Assembly (NCBI GenBank): GCA_947000775.1
Contig: CAMQGK010000171.1
Span: 2,927,001-2,991,000, forward strand
Length of the DNA stretch: 64,000 bases
Direction of reading: 5' to 3'
DNA from: Pterois miles
Lineage: Eukaryota; Chordata; Actinopteri; Perciformes; Scorpaenidae
The notes below the pieces were generated by a model. That model saw nothing but the letters and a program-made list of their open reading frames with translations. It was not told the DNA's origin and did not search any database. The translations under genes and the position numbers were made by a program. The number at the start of each line of letters is the position of its first letter. The first letter of the stretch is position 1. Positions 12,801-24,800 of this stretch are shown here, one piece after another.

Positions 12801-15800
12801 CTTTATTCTTTTTTTCTTCATAACTGTCTGCCTTTGCATGGTGTGGATCCTCCACAATGACGTTTTGCGCTTTCTCAAAATCAATGGAGATATTTTGCTG
12901 TTGTGTGTCAGTTTGTGTTGTTTTTGAAGTTCTCTGGAGGAATCCAATCCTCATTAAAATTTGTTCTGTTTTCTCCCTTTTGATTTCCCTGGTTGCCGAC
13001 CCTTCCTTCCCACTTTACTTAATTGTGTCTTTTGGTAAGTTCCTTTGTTTTCAGGGCCTCTTAAATTTCTTTTTGAAAGAGCAGTTGCAGAAGAAACACA
13101 AGATTTATTTTTAAGATTTGCCTCAAGCATGCAGTTATCAAGAGGGTTTATTAAATTATCTTTTACTAGAAGTCAAATGCCAACCTGTGCAACTTGTCCA
13201 CAGCTCCTCCCTTTCTCATGTTAGACACATACATACACACACCTGTATCAGACAGTGGTAAAGTGTGGACTTTAATGTGAAGTTGCTTTCTGGATGTTTG
13301 TGCAGAACAAAATTCAGTTTCTGGATTTGATGGCCATTTTCCCGCCACTGAACATCAGATTAGTTGAGTTTAGGCATCACTTTGAATAGTCATTTTTGTT
13401 CTGCAGAGACTCTTTTCACAAGGTTTCTTTTGTTCTCTGCACATTACTCGTATGGTTTATTTTTGTCATTTTTTTAGCAAACCTGTGTTGTTTTTTTAGC
13501 TTGGCCTATTTTTCTCAAACCAGGCAAAACACAGACAGAAAATATGCACATATGGTGCATTCAGAAAGTCTTCAGACCCCTTCACTTTTTTTTTTTTCAC
13601 ATTTTGTTACATTTAGTTACATTTAGTTACAGCCTTATACTAAAATTGTTAAATTATTTTTTCCCCATCATCGATCTACACTCAATATATCATGATGACA
13701 AAGTGGAAACAGTATTTTAGAATTTTTTGCAAATTTATTAAAAAGAAAAAACTGATGTGAAAAAAGCCTGGCCTGAAGACTTTCTGAATGCACTGTTGGC
13801 AAAATGAAGGAAGTCAATGTTGAAGTTGATTTCAATTTATTGAACATTATTCTTATTTAGGAGTATCTAGTAGACTTGTTCATGGCGTGAATATTCAGCT
13901 GGAAGGTAAATGCACTGTGTATCATAAGAGGTTGTTTATTCTTGTCAGGCTTTTGCCTTGAGGTGAAACACTGCACCTGCCTGTCCTAATTTGCAGTTTA
14001 GAGGTGGAAAAGCTGTTGAACAGGCTTATAAAAACTGGAACCTATAGAGTGGATGCAAATATGCCATACCTGCTTATTACTGTGTGACTGTGGTTACATT
14101 GACTAAATGTGTGGATGATAATCTGGAGGTTACTGACCTCCTCTTGGGTGCTGTCTGTCTGACACTGGCATCCACATATACACACTTATGTAGACTGCAA
14201 CAAATTTGCACAAAGTTCGCTCATGACATGAGAAAATGCCATTATTTTATGTATTATCCGTGTTAGCGATGTGTTTGCAGAATGCCGTGTAGATGATGAA
14301 ATTCCTTAGCTGTCATTTCTCTGAACTACAACCTTTTTCCCTTTCTTTACAACTGTGAACTGATGTCTGCCATTGTTGGATGGACTCCTCATCAGAATAT
14401 AAAGAAAATTAAGAGCCATCATTTGGTTCCAAATTCTTACTGGTCCACAGTAAATTACAATATGTAACAAACAACGATCAGCATAAAAAGCTCACTGTTG
14501 TTTTTATACTCTCTCTTAGTCTGCTGTCTGTTGACTGTTTGACAGTCTGGAGCAAAATAAATGCATTCTTATATAAATTTAATTCCTGTTCTTGCTCATT
14601 GCTAACATTTATCTCCCTCTGCTCGCAGGATGGAAAGAGGATGTTTGGTACATACTTCAGAGTCGGATTTTACGGTTCAAAATTTGGTGACTTAGACGAG
14701 CAGGAGTTTGTGTACAAAGAGCCTGCCATCACAAAGCTGGCGGAAATCTCTCACAGGCTAGAGGTAAATACCGCCATGAAGCCTCTCTGTTCTCCTGTAA
14801 TACAATGATTCTTAAATTTCCCACGTATGCTTTTAGTACTTGTGCTATGAACTAAAGAGGCTCTGTGGTTTTTCTTGTCAGGGTTTCTATGGGGAGCGAT
14901 TTGGAGAGGACCAGGTAGAAGTCATAAAGGACTCCAACCCAGTAGACAAGTGCAAGCTGGACCCAAATAAGGTTGGTGTTGTTAGCAAAAGTGTACATTC
15001 CCATGTGTTTGGGAACTTGTAGATGTAATTTGTGCATAGAGTTTAGAGTGATTTGATTCACGGAGGGAACACAATCTGAAAACTTAACCAACCAATAATC
15101 TGATTGTCTTTATTTCCACAGGCCTTCATCCAGATCACATATGTGGAGCCGTACTTCGACACATACGAGATGAAGGACCGCATCACTTACTTTGACAAGA
15201 ACTACAACTTAAGACGTTTCGTCTACTGCACCCCTTTCACTCTGGATGGGCGTGCCCACGGGGACCTGCACGAACAGTTCAAACGCAAGACCATCCTCAC
15301 CACCTCCCACGCCTTCCCTTACATCAAGACACGCATCAACATCATCCACAAAGAGGAGGTGGGTGAACACTAAAACCAGTTTTTTAAAGGTCGGCATTTC
15401 TTTATGTACCTGCTTTTGTTTTTCATGATTTCTTCTCAGACAGCCAACCAAACCATTGATAAAGATTTACATTTTTTATTAATAGTGCAAAAAACTTACT
15501 CTATCTTATCATCACCTGTGGAAGGATATTCTGGAGATTAGGTGGTTATAAAAGGGAGCGGTTATATCAAAATCTGGTTGTGTACCCTGATCACTAAAAC
15601 CACACTCTTCATCACTTTCCAGATTATCTCCACACCCATCGAGGTGGCAATAGAGGATATGCAGAAGAAGACTCAGGAGCTGGCCTTTGCCACCCACCAG
15701 GATCCAGCTGATGCAAAGATGCTACAGATGGTCCTACAGGGATCGGTGGGCACAACTGTCAACCAGGTAAAAGATTTTAAGATGTCAGGTATATATTTGA

Positions 15801-18800
15801 TAAAAATTTGTTTGCATTGGTATATATTTAGTAAGATGCTTAAGAAGAAAGAAGATCATGAAAAAATATTATTAGAGGAATTGCTCAGGATAAGTTAAGT
15901 TGTAGGTGAATAATCATATTGTCGGTTTTCCTTAGGGTCCTCTGGAGGTGGCTCAAGTTTTCCTGTCAGAGATTCCCAGTGACCCAAAGCTGTACAGACA
16001 CCACAATAAGCTACGGCTCTGCTTCAAAGACTTCACAAAGAGGTATGGACTGTGGATGATGAATTGCAGACCTGTGAACAGGTGCAGCATGTTAGAAATC
16101 TTTAAATTGTGGGATTCATATCTCAAAATAATGAGAAAACGACCTTATCTAATTATTAGAGCTATCAATAGATTAAAATATTTTATCACAAGTAATCACA
16201 TGATTGTCCATGATTAAAGCTAAAGCAGGCAGAATGTTTTTGGTATCACTGGGCAAAAAATCTGTAATAACCTTTCAATATATTGTAATTCATGTGTTCT
16301 GAGCGAAAACTTGACCAATCACAGGTCATTTTACAGCAAAATAGTACACTACAAGATGTTTCTGAAAAAATATTGACTGTTTGATCGGCGATCGTTAGTG
16401 ATTGACAGCCGGATCTCATTGTCAGCAGCTGGACAGCACACTTCAGACTGGCTCTGATTGGTTGTTTTCCTCCGGTCTGTGAAATCTTGCAGATGTCATT
16501 AGGAGCACTGGAGGACACAGAGGAACATGATTTTTTTTTTTTCAGATCAACTGTCTCATGTACTACTGTCAGGATATCATGACGGTTTCATAAAAACAAT
16601 TATTTTTAATTCTATTTGCTCCATTTCTACCCACTGCAGCTTTAATTGCGATTAATTATAATAACTTTGAATAATTAACAAATTTATTCCACATTTTCTA
16701 TCTGTGCAAAATGCACCTTAAAGGGAGATTTGTCAATATCTAATACACTTATCGACATGGAATGGGTAAATATGCTTTCTTTATGCAAAAACATGTATTA
16801 TTGGAAATCAATGACAAACATTGCCCAGAAACCCTCACAGGTACTGCACTGCAACATAAAAAATATGCTCAAATCATAACATGGCAAACTCAAACCCAAC
16901 AGACAGCTGTCAGTGTGCTGACTTGACTATGACTTGCCCCAAACTGCATGTGATTATCATAAAGTGGGCATGTCTGTAAAGAGGAGACTCGTGGGTACCC
17001 ATAGAATCCATATATACATTTACATTTCTTGATGTCAGAGGGCAAGGGACCCCTTTGAATTTGGCCATGCCAGTTTTTCCTCCCCAAAATTTAGCTCAAG
17101 TTTGGAGCGTTATTTAACCTCCTTCGCGACAAGCTATAGATGACAGCCATGACCAGATGCTTTAATAAGTCTTGTTACAAAACAATGAGCAAAGCAAAGA
17201 TTCTCTATATCCAATTACAGTAGCAAACATTTTTTGCATTTAACTTTTGCCCCGATTAAAAATGACAGTGTCGTACAGAACCTACATGCCAGTATTTTCT
17301 CTGCCAAAGGTGTGAAGATGCCCTGCGTAAAAATAAGAGCCTGATTGGTCCAGACCAGAAAGAGTACCAGAGGGAGCTGGAGAGGAACTATCACCGGCTG
17401 AAGGAAGCACTGCAGCCCCTCATCAACAGAAAGATCCCACAGCTTTATAAACCTGTACTGCAGGTCAACTCACACAGGTAAGGCTGAACAGGTGCTATAC
17501 TAGGACTTTTTCCACGTAATATACTATGACTTTTTTTTAAACATACTATGACTTATTTTGACAGACTATACTATGGCTTTTTTTGACATACTACACTGAC
17601 TTTTTTGGCATACTTTACTATGACTATTTGTTGGCATACTATACTATTAATTTTTTTTGACATTCTACACTATTAATTTTTTTGACATTCTGTACTATGA
17701 CTTTTTTGTCATACTATACTGATTTTTTTCTGCAAACTATACTATGACTTTTTCCCGCATACTATACTATGACTTTTTTGACATTCTATACTATGACTTT
17801 TAGTGAGTGTTTTCTCCACATACTATGCTATGACTTTTTTGACGTATTGTACTATTAATTTTTTTACAAACTATACTATGACTTTTTTCCGCATACTATA
17901 CTATGAATTTTTTGACATACTATACCATGACTTTTTGTGAGTGTTTTCTCCACATACTATACTATGACCTTTTTTGACATGCTACAACATGACGTTTTTG
18001 GCATACTATCCTATGACTTTTTTGGCATACTACACTATGACTTTTTTGACATACTATACTATGACTTTTTTCCACATACTATACTATGACTTTTTTTTTT
18101 GGCATACTATACTATGACGGGTTTTTTTGGGGCATACTATACTATAACTTTTTTTTGACATACTATACTGACTTTTTTTTTGACATACTATACTATGAGT
18201 TTTTCGGCATACTATACTAGGACTTTTTTGACATATACTAGGACTTTTTTGACATACTATACTAGGACTTTGTCCACGTAATATACTAGGACTTCTTCCA
18301 CGTAATATACTATGACTTTTTTTAAACATACTATACTATGACTTATTTTGACAGACTATACTATGACTTTTTTGCCATACTATACTATGACTTTTTTCGC
18401 ATACTATACTGATTATTTTCTGCAAACTATACTATGAATTTTTTTTTGGCATACTATACTATGACGTTTTTTTTGTTGACATACTGTACTATGACTTTTT
18501 TGGCATACTATACTCTGACTTTTGGCATACTATGCTGACTTTTTTGACATACTATACCACATGTGTCAAACTCAAGGCCCGCGGGCCAAATCCGGCCCGC
18601 TATCTCAATTTATGTGGCCCGCGAGGGCTTGCAACGTATATGGAATGCATATCATTCAATTCTATGCCGCCTCACAGAAGTAGTGTCCTTAAACTGCATG
18701 TCCCACAATGCATCTCGATTTTTTGACATGCGTACTGTAGCGTCTCAGTCTCAGCGGTTTCCAGCAGCAGCGCAGTGTTGCCAATTTAGCGACTTAGTCG

Positions 18801-21800
18801 CTATATTTAGGCAGTTTTCAGACCCTTCGACCCCTCTTTCAAATAAGAAATTAGCGACAAATCTAACGAATTTTGCTGGTGTTACTGGAGACTTTTGGAG
18901 ACTCATGAAAGCAGGCATCGTTCTTCCTCTTCTCAATGAGCAGCGGGTGCTGCCGTGGACCCCTCCCCAGTCCCAAAGCAGTCACAAGCGGCACAGTCCT
19001 CGTCAGCAGTCCCTCCTAGCTGCAGTCTCTGTTCACCCCTCCGCATCCAGACTGAATGAATCACGCATGCACAAAGCCGCCGCTGGCTGATGTAAATGGA
19101 GAATTTTGGGAATCAAACCCTGAATTTAAAGATATAGGAAAAAAAGAAGTTACTCTGCCAGAGTGTCCCCTTTGGGTCACTTTTGCTGGTCCCAAGACTG
19201 GATAAAGGAGGAGGGTTGAATTGTGGTATTAAAAAAAAACAAACACAAAAAAAAACAGAACTGACAGAAGAAAGTTCATTTGTAGTTCTAAACATATTTA
19301 GGGAATTGTTTTACTCACTTTCTGTCTTCAGAGCTAGTTACTAAATAAATTATTACTAAAACTAATAATCAAATGCAGAGGCAATTTTGTAAAATGATCA
19401 AGGGTAGATATATTTATATACAGCTAGTCTTATAATTACAACCGGCCCTTTGAGGGTAGCCATAATGCTGATGTGGCCCGGGATGAAATTGAGTTTGACG
19501 CCCCTGGTAGAGGATGTCGAAATTTTTCGATGAAAACGTCAAATTTTTTTGAAGTTAAAAAAAACATGAAAACGGTCGTATTATAGCATGTACAATGATT
19601 CTATGGTGAGCAAAAGTCATTTCATTTCATGAAATGTTGGAAAATTTTACAAAAAAAACGGCATAGTACAGTATGTCGAAATTTTTCAATGAAAACGTCA
19701 AATTTTTTTGAAGTTGAAAAAAAGCCCCATGAAAACGGTCGTATTATAGCATGTAGAATGATTCTATGGTGAGCAAAAGTCATTTTGTGAAATGTTGGAA
19801 AATTTTACAAAAAAAAACGCCATAGTATAGTATGTCGAAATTTTTCGATGAAAACGTCAAATTTTTTTGAAGTTGAAAAAAACCATGAAAACGGTCGTAT
19901 TATGGCATGTAGAATGATTCTATGGTGAGCAAAAGTCATTTCGTGAAATATTGGAAAATTTTACAAAAAAAAGCCATAGTATAGTATGTCGCAATTTTTC
20001 GATGAGAACGTCAAATTTTTTTGAAGTTGAAAAAAAAAAAACATGAAAATGGTGGTATTATAGCATGTAGAATGATTCTATGGTGAGCAAAAGTCATTTC
20101 GTGAAATGTTGGAAAATTTTACAAAAAAAATGCCATAGTATAGTATGTCGAAATTTTTCGATGAAAATGTCAAATATTTTTGAAGGTGAAAAAACACATG
20201 AAAACGGTTGTATTATAGCATGTAGAATGATTTTATGGTGAGCAAAATTCATTTCGTGAAATGTTGGAAAATTTTACAAAAAAACGCCATAGTATAGTAT
20301 GTCGAAATTTTTCGATGAAAACGTCAAAAAATTTTTAAGTTGAAAAAAAACCATGAAAACGGTCGTATTATTGCATGTAGAATGATTCTACGGTGAGCAA
20401 AAGTCATTTCGTGAAATGTTGGAAAATTTTACAAAAAAACGCCATAGTATAGTATGTCGAAATTTTTGGATGAAAATGTCAAATTTTTTTGAAGTTGAAA
20501 AAAAAAACATGAAAACGGTCGTATTATAGCATGTAGAATGATTCTATGGTGAGCAAAAGTCATTTTGTGAAATGTTGGAAAATTTTACAAAAAAACGCCA
20601 TAGTATAGTATGTCGAAATTTTTCGATGAAAACGTCAAATTTTTTTGAAGTTGAAAAAAAACAAACATGAAAATGGTCGTATTATAGCATGTAGAATGAT
20701 TCTATGGTGAGCAAGTCATTTCGTGAAATGTTGGAAAATTTTACAAAAAAAACGCCATAGTATAGTATGTCGAAATTTTTCGATGAAAATGTCAAATATT
20801 TTTGAAGGTGAAAAAACACATGAAAACGGTTGTATTATAGCATGTAGAATGATTCTATGGTGAGCAAAAGTCATTTCGTGAAATGTTGAAAAATTTTACA
20901 AAAAAAACGCCATAGTATAGTATGTCGAAATTTTTGGATGAAAACGTCAAATTTTTTTGAAGTTGAAAAAAAAAAACCATGAAAACGGTCGTATTACAGC
21001 ATGTAGAATGATTCTATGGTGAGCAAAAGTCATTTCGTGAAATGTTGGAAAATTTTACAAAAAAAACCCCATAGTATAGTATGTCGAAATTTTTCGATGA
21101 AAATGTCAAATATTTTTGAAGGTGAAAAAACACATGAAAACGGTTGTATTATAGCATGTAGAATGATTCTATGGTGAGCAAAAGTCATTTCGTCAAATGT
21201 TGGAAAATTTTACAAAAAAAACGCCATAGTATAGTATGTCGAAATTTTTCGATGAAAACGTCAAATTTTTTTGAAGGTGAAAAAAACACATGAAAACGGT
21301 TGTATTATAGCATGTAGAATGATTCTACGGTGAGCAAAAGTCATTTCGTGAAATGTTGGAAAATTTTAAAAAAAAAACGCCATAGTATAGTATGTCGAAA
21401 TTTTTTGATGAAAACGTCAAATTTTTTTTGAAGTTGAAAAAACACATGAAAACGGTTGTATTATAGCATGTAGAATGATTCTATGGTGAGCAAAAGTCAT
21501 TTTGTGAAATGTTGGAAAATTTAAAAAAAAAACGCCATAGTATAGTATGTCGAAATTTTTCGATGAAAATGTCAAATTTTTTTGAAGGTGAAAAAACCAT
21601 GAAAACGGTCGTATTATAGCATGTAGAATGATTCTATAGTGGGCAAAAGTCATTTCGTGAAATGTTGGAAAATTTTACAAAAAAAAACGCCATAGTGTAG
21701 TCTGTCGAAATTTTTCGATGAAAACGTCAAATATTTTTGAAGGTGAAAAAACACATGAAAACGGTTGTATTATAGCATGTAGAATGATTCTACGGTGAGC

Positions 21801-24800
21801 AAAAGTCATTTCGTGAAATGTTGGAAAATTTTACAAAAAAAACGCCATAGTATAGTATGTCGAAATTTTTCGATGAGAACGTCAAATTTTTTTGAAGTAG
21901 AAAAAAAAAAACATGAAAATGGTCGTATTATAGCATGTAGAATGATTCTACGGTGAGCAAGTCATTTCGTGAAATATTGGAAAATTTTACAAAAAAAACG
22001 CCATAGTATAGTATGTCGAAATTTTTCGATGAAAACGTCAAATTTTTTTGAAGGTGAAAAAACACATGAAAACGGTTGTATTATAGCATGTAGAATGATT
22101 CTACGGTGAGCAAGTCATTTCGTGAAATATTGGAAAATTTTACAAAAAAAACGCCATAGTATAGTATGTCGAAATTTTTGGATGAAAACGTCAAATTTTT
22201 TTGAAGTTGAAAAAAACCATGAAAACGGTCGTATTATGGCATGTAGAATGATTCTATGGTGAGCAAAAGTCATTTCGTGAAATATTGGAAAATTTTACAA
22301 AAAAAACGCCATAGTATAGTATGTCGCAATTTTTCGATGAGAACGTCAAATTTTTTTGAAGTTGAAAAAAAAACACATGAAAATGGTCGTATTATAGCAT
22401 GTAGAATGATTCTATAGTGGGCAAAAGTCATTTCGTGAAATATTGGAAAATTTTACAAAAAAAACGCCATAGTATAGTATGTCGAAATTTTTGGATGAAA
22501 ACGTCAAATTTTTTTGAAGTTGAAAAAAAAACCATGAAAACGGTCGTATTATGGCATGTAGAATGATTCTATGGTGAGCAAAAGTCATTTCGTGAAATAT
22601 TGGAAAATTTTACAAAAAAACGCCATAGTATAGTATGTCGCAATTTTTCGATGAGAACGTCAAATTTTTTTGAAGTTGAAAAAAAAAAAACATGAAAATG
22701 GTCGTATTATAGCATGTAGAATGATTCTATAGTGGGCAAAAGTCATTTCGTGAAATGTTGGAAAATTTTACAAAAAAAAACGCCATAGTATAGTATGTCG
22801 AAATTTTTCGATGAAAATGTCAACTATTTTTGAAGGTGAAAAAACACATGAAAACGGTTGTATTATAGCATGTAGAATGATTTTATGGTGAGCAAAATTC
22901 ATTTCGTGAAATGTTGGAAAATTTTACAAAAAAACGCCATAGTATAGTATGTCGAAATTTTTCGATGAAAATGTCAAAAATTTTTTAAGTTGAAAAAAAA
23001 AAACCATGAAAACTGTCGTATTATTGCATGTAGAATGATTCTACGGTGAGCAAAAGTCATTTCGTGAAATGTTGGAAAATTTTACAAAAAAAAACGCCAT
23101 AGTATAGTATGTCGAAATTTTTCGATGAAAACGTCAAATTTTTTTTAAGTTGAAAAAAACCATGAAAACGGTCGTATTATAACATGTAGAATGATTCTAT
23201 GGTGAGCAAAAGTCATTTCGTGAAATGTTGGAAAATTTTACAAAAAAACGCCATAGTATAGTATGTCGAAATTTTTCGATGAAAACGTCAAATTTTTTTG
23301 AAGTTAAAAAAAAAACATGAAAACGGTCGTATTATGGCATGTAGAATGATTCTATAGTGGGCAAAAGTCATTTCGTGAAATGTTGGAAAATTTTACAAAA
23401 AAAAACGCCATAGTGTAGTCTGTCGAAATTTTTCGATGAAAACGTCAAATATTTTTGAAAGTGAAAAAACACATGAAAACGGTTGTATTATAGCATGTAG
23501 AATGATTCTACGGTGAGCAAAAGTCATTTCGTGAAATGTTGGAAAATTTTACAAAAAAACGCCATAGTATAGTATGTCGCAATTTTTCGATGAGAACGTC
23601 AAATTTTTTTGAAGTTGAAAAAAAAAAACATGAAAATGGTCGTATTATAGCATGTAGAATGATTCTATGGTGAGCAAAAGTCATTTCGTGAAATGTTGGA
23701 AAATTTTACAATTAAACGCCATACTGTAGTCTGTCGAAATTTTTCGATGAAAACGTCAAATATTTTTGAAGGTGAAAAAACACATGAAAACGGTTGTATT
23801 ATAGCATGTAGAATGATTTTATGGTGAGCAAAATTCATTTCGTGAAATGTTGGAAAATTTTACAAAAAAACGCCATAGTATAGTATGTCGCAATTTTTCG
23901 ATGAGAACGTCAAATTTTTTTGAAGTTGAAAAAAAAAAACATGAAAATGGTCGTATTATAGCATGTAGAATGATTCTATGGTGAGCAAAAGTCATTTCGT
24001 GAAATGTTGGAAAATTTTACAATTAAACGCCATACTGTAGTCTGTCGAAATTTTTCGATGAAAACGTCAAATATTTTTGAAGGTGAAAAAACACATGAAA
24101 ACGGTTGTATTATAGCATGTAGAATGATTTTATGGTGAGCAAAATTCATTTCGTGAAATGTTGGAAAATTTTACAAAAAAAACGCCATAGTATAGTATGT
24201 CGAAATTTTTCGATGAAAACGTCAAATTTTTTTGAACTTGAAAAAAAAACCATGAAAACGGTCGTATTATTGCATGTAGAATGATTCTACGGTGAGCAAA
24301 AGTCATTTCGTGAAATGTTGGAAAATTTTACAAAAAAACGCCATAGTATAGTATGTCGAAATTTTTCGATGAAAACGTCAAATTTTTTTGAAGTTAAAAA
24401 AAAACATGAAAACGGTCGTATTATGGCATGTAGAATGATTCTATGGTGGGCAAAAGTCATTTCGTGAAATGTTGGAAAATTTTACAAAAAAAACGCCATA
24501 GTATAGTATGTTGAAATTTTTCGATGAAAACGTCAAATTTTTTTGAAGTTGAAAAAAAAACCATGACAACAGTCGTATTATAGCATGTAGAATGATTCTA
24601 CGGTGAGCAAAAGTCATTTCGTGAAATGTTGGAAAATTTTACAAAAAAAACGCCATAGTATAGTATGTCGAAATTTTTCGATGAAAACGTCACATTTTTT
24701 GAAGTTGAAAAAAAAACATGAAAACGGTCGTATTATAGCATGTACAATGATTCTATGGTGAGCAAAAGTCATTTCGTGAAATGTTGAAAAATTTTACAAA

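Larger units (their letters stand above)
10623..14628. other. dock7 4-kb intron region holding the microexon and two MITEs
   Basis: Contains a hAT-type MITE (11454-11791), the STGWE microexon (11915-11929) and a Tc1-like MITE (13553-13796). The 12.0-13.5 kb part is AT-rich without recognised features. Confidence 0.6.
16043..17309. other. dock7 intron filled by nested transposons
   Basis: About 1.27 kb, nearly all a family C element interrupted by a TTAA MITE. No coding. Confidence 0.6.

Noticed and set aside
18084..18329. Minus-strand frame with repeated SPSIVCQK peptide
   Set aside because: Read-through of the dock7 intron minisatellite, no independent evidence of coding.
18563..19090. 175-codon open frame
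   Set aside because: Contained in the hAT-like element; no BED zinc finger, hAT dimerisation or catalytic motif recognised.
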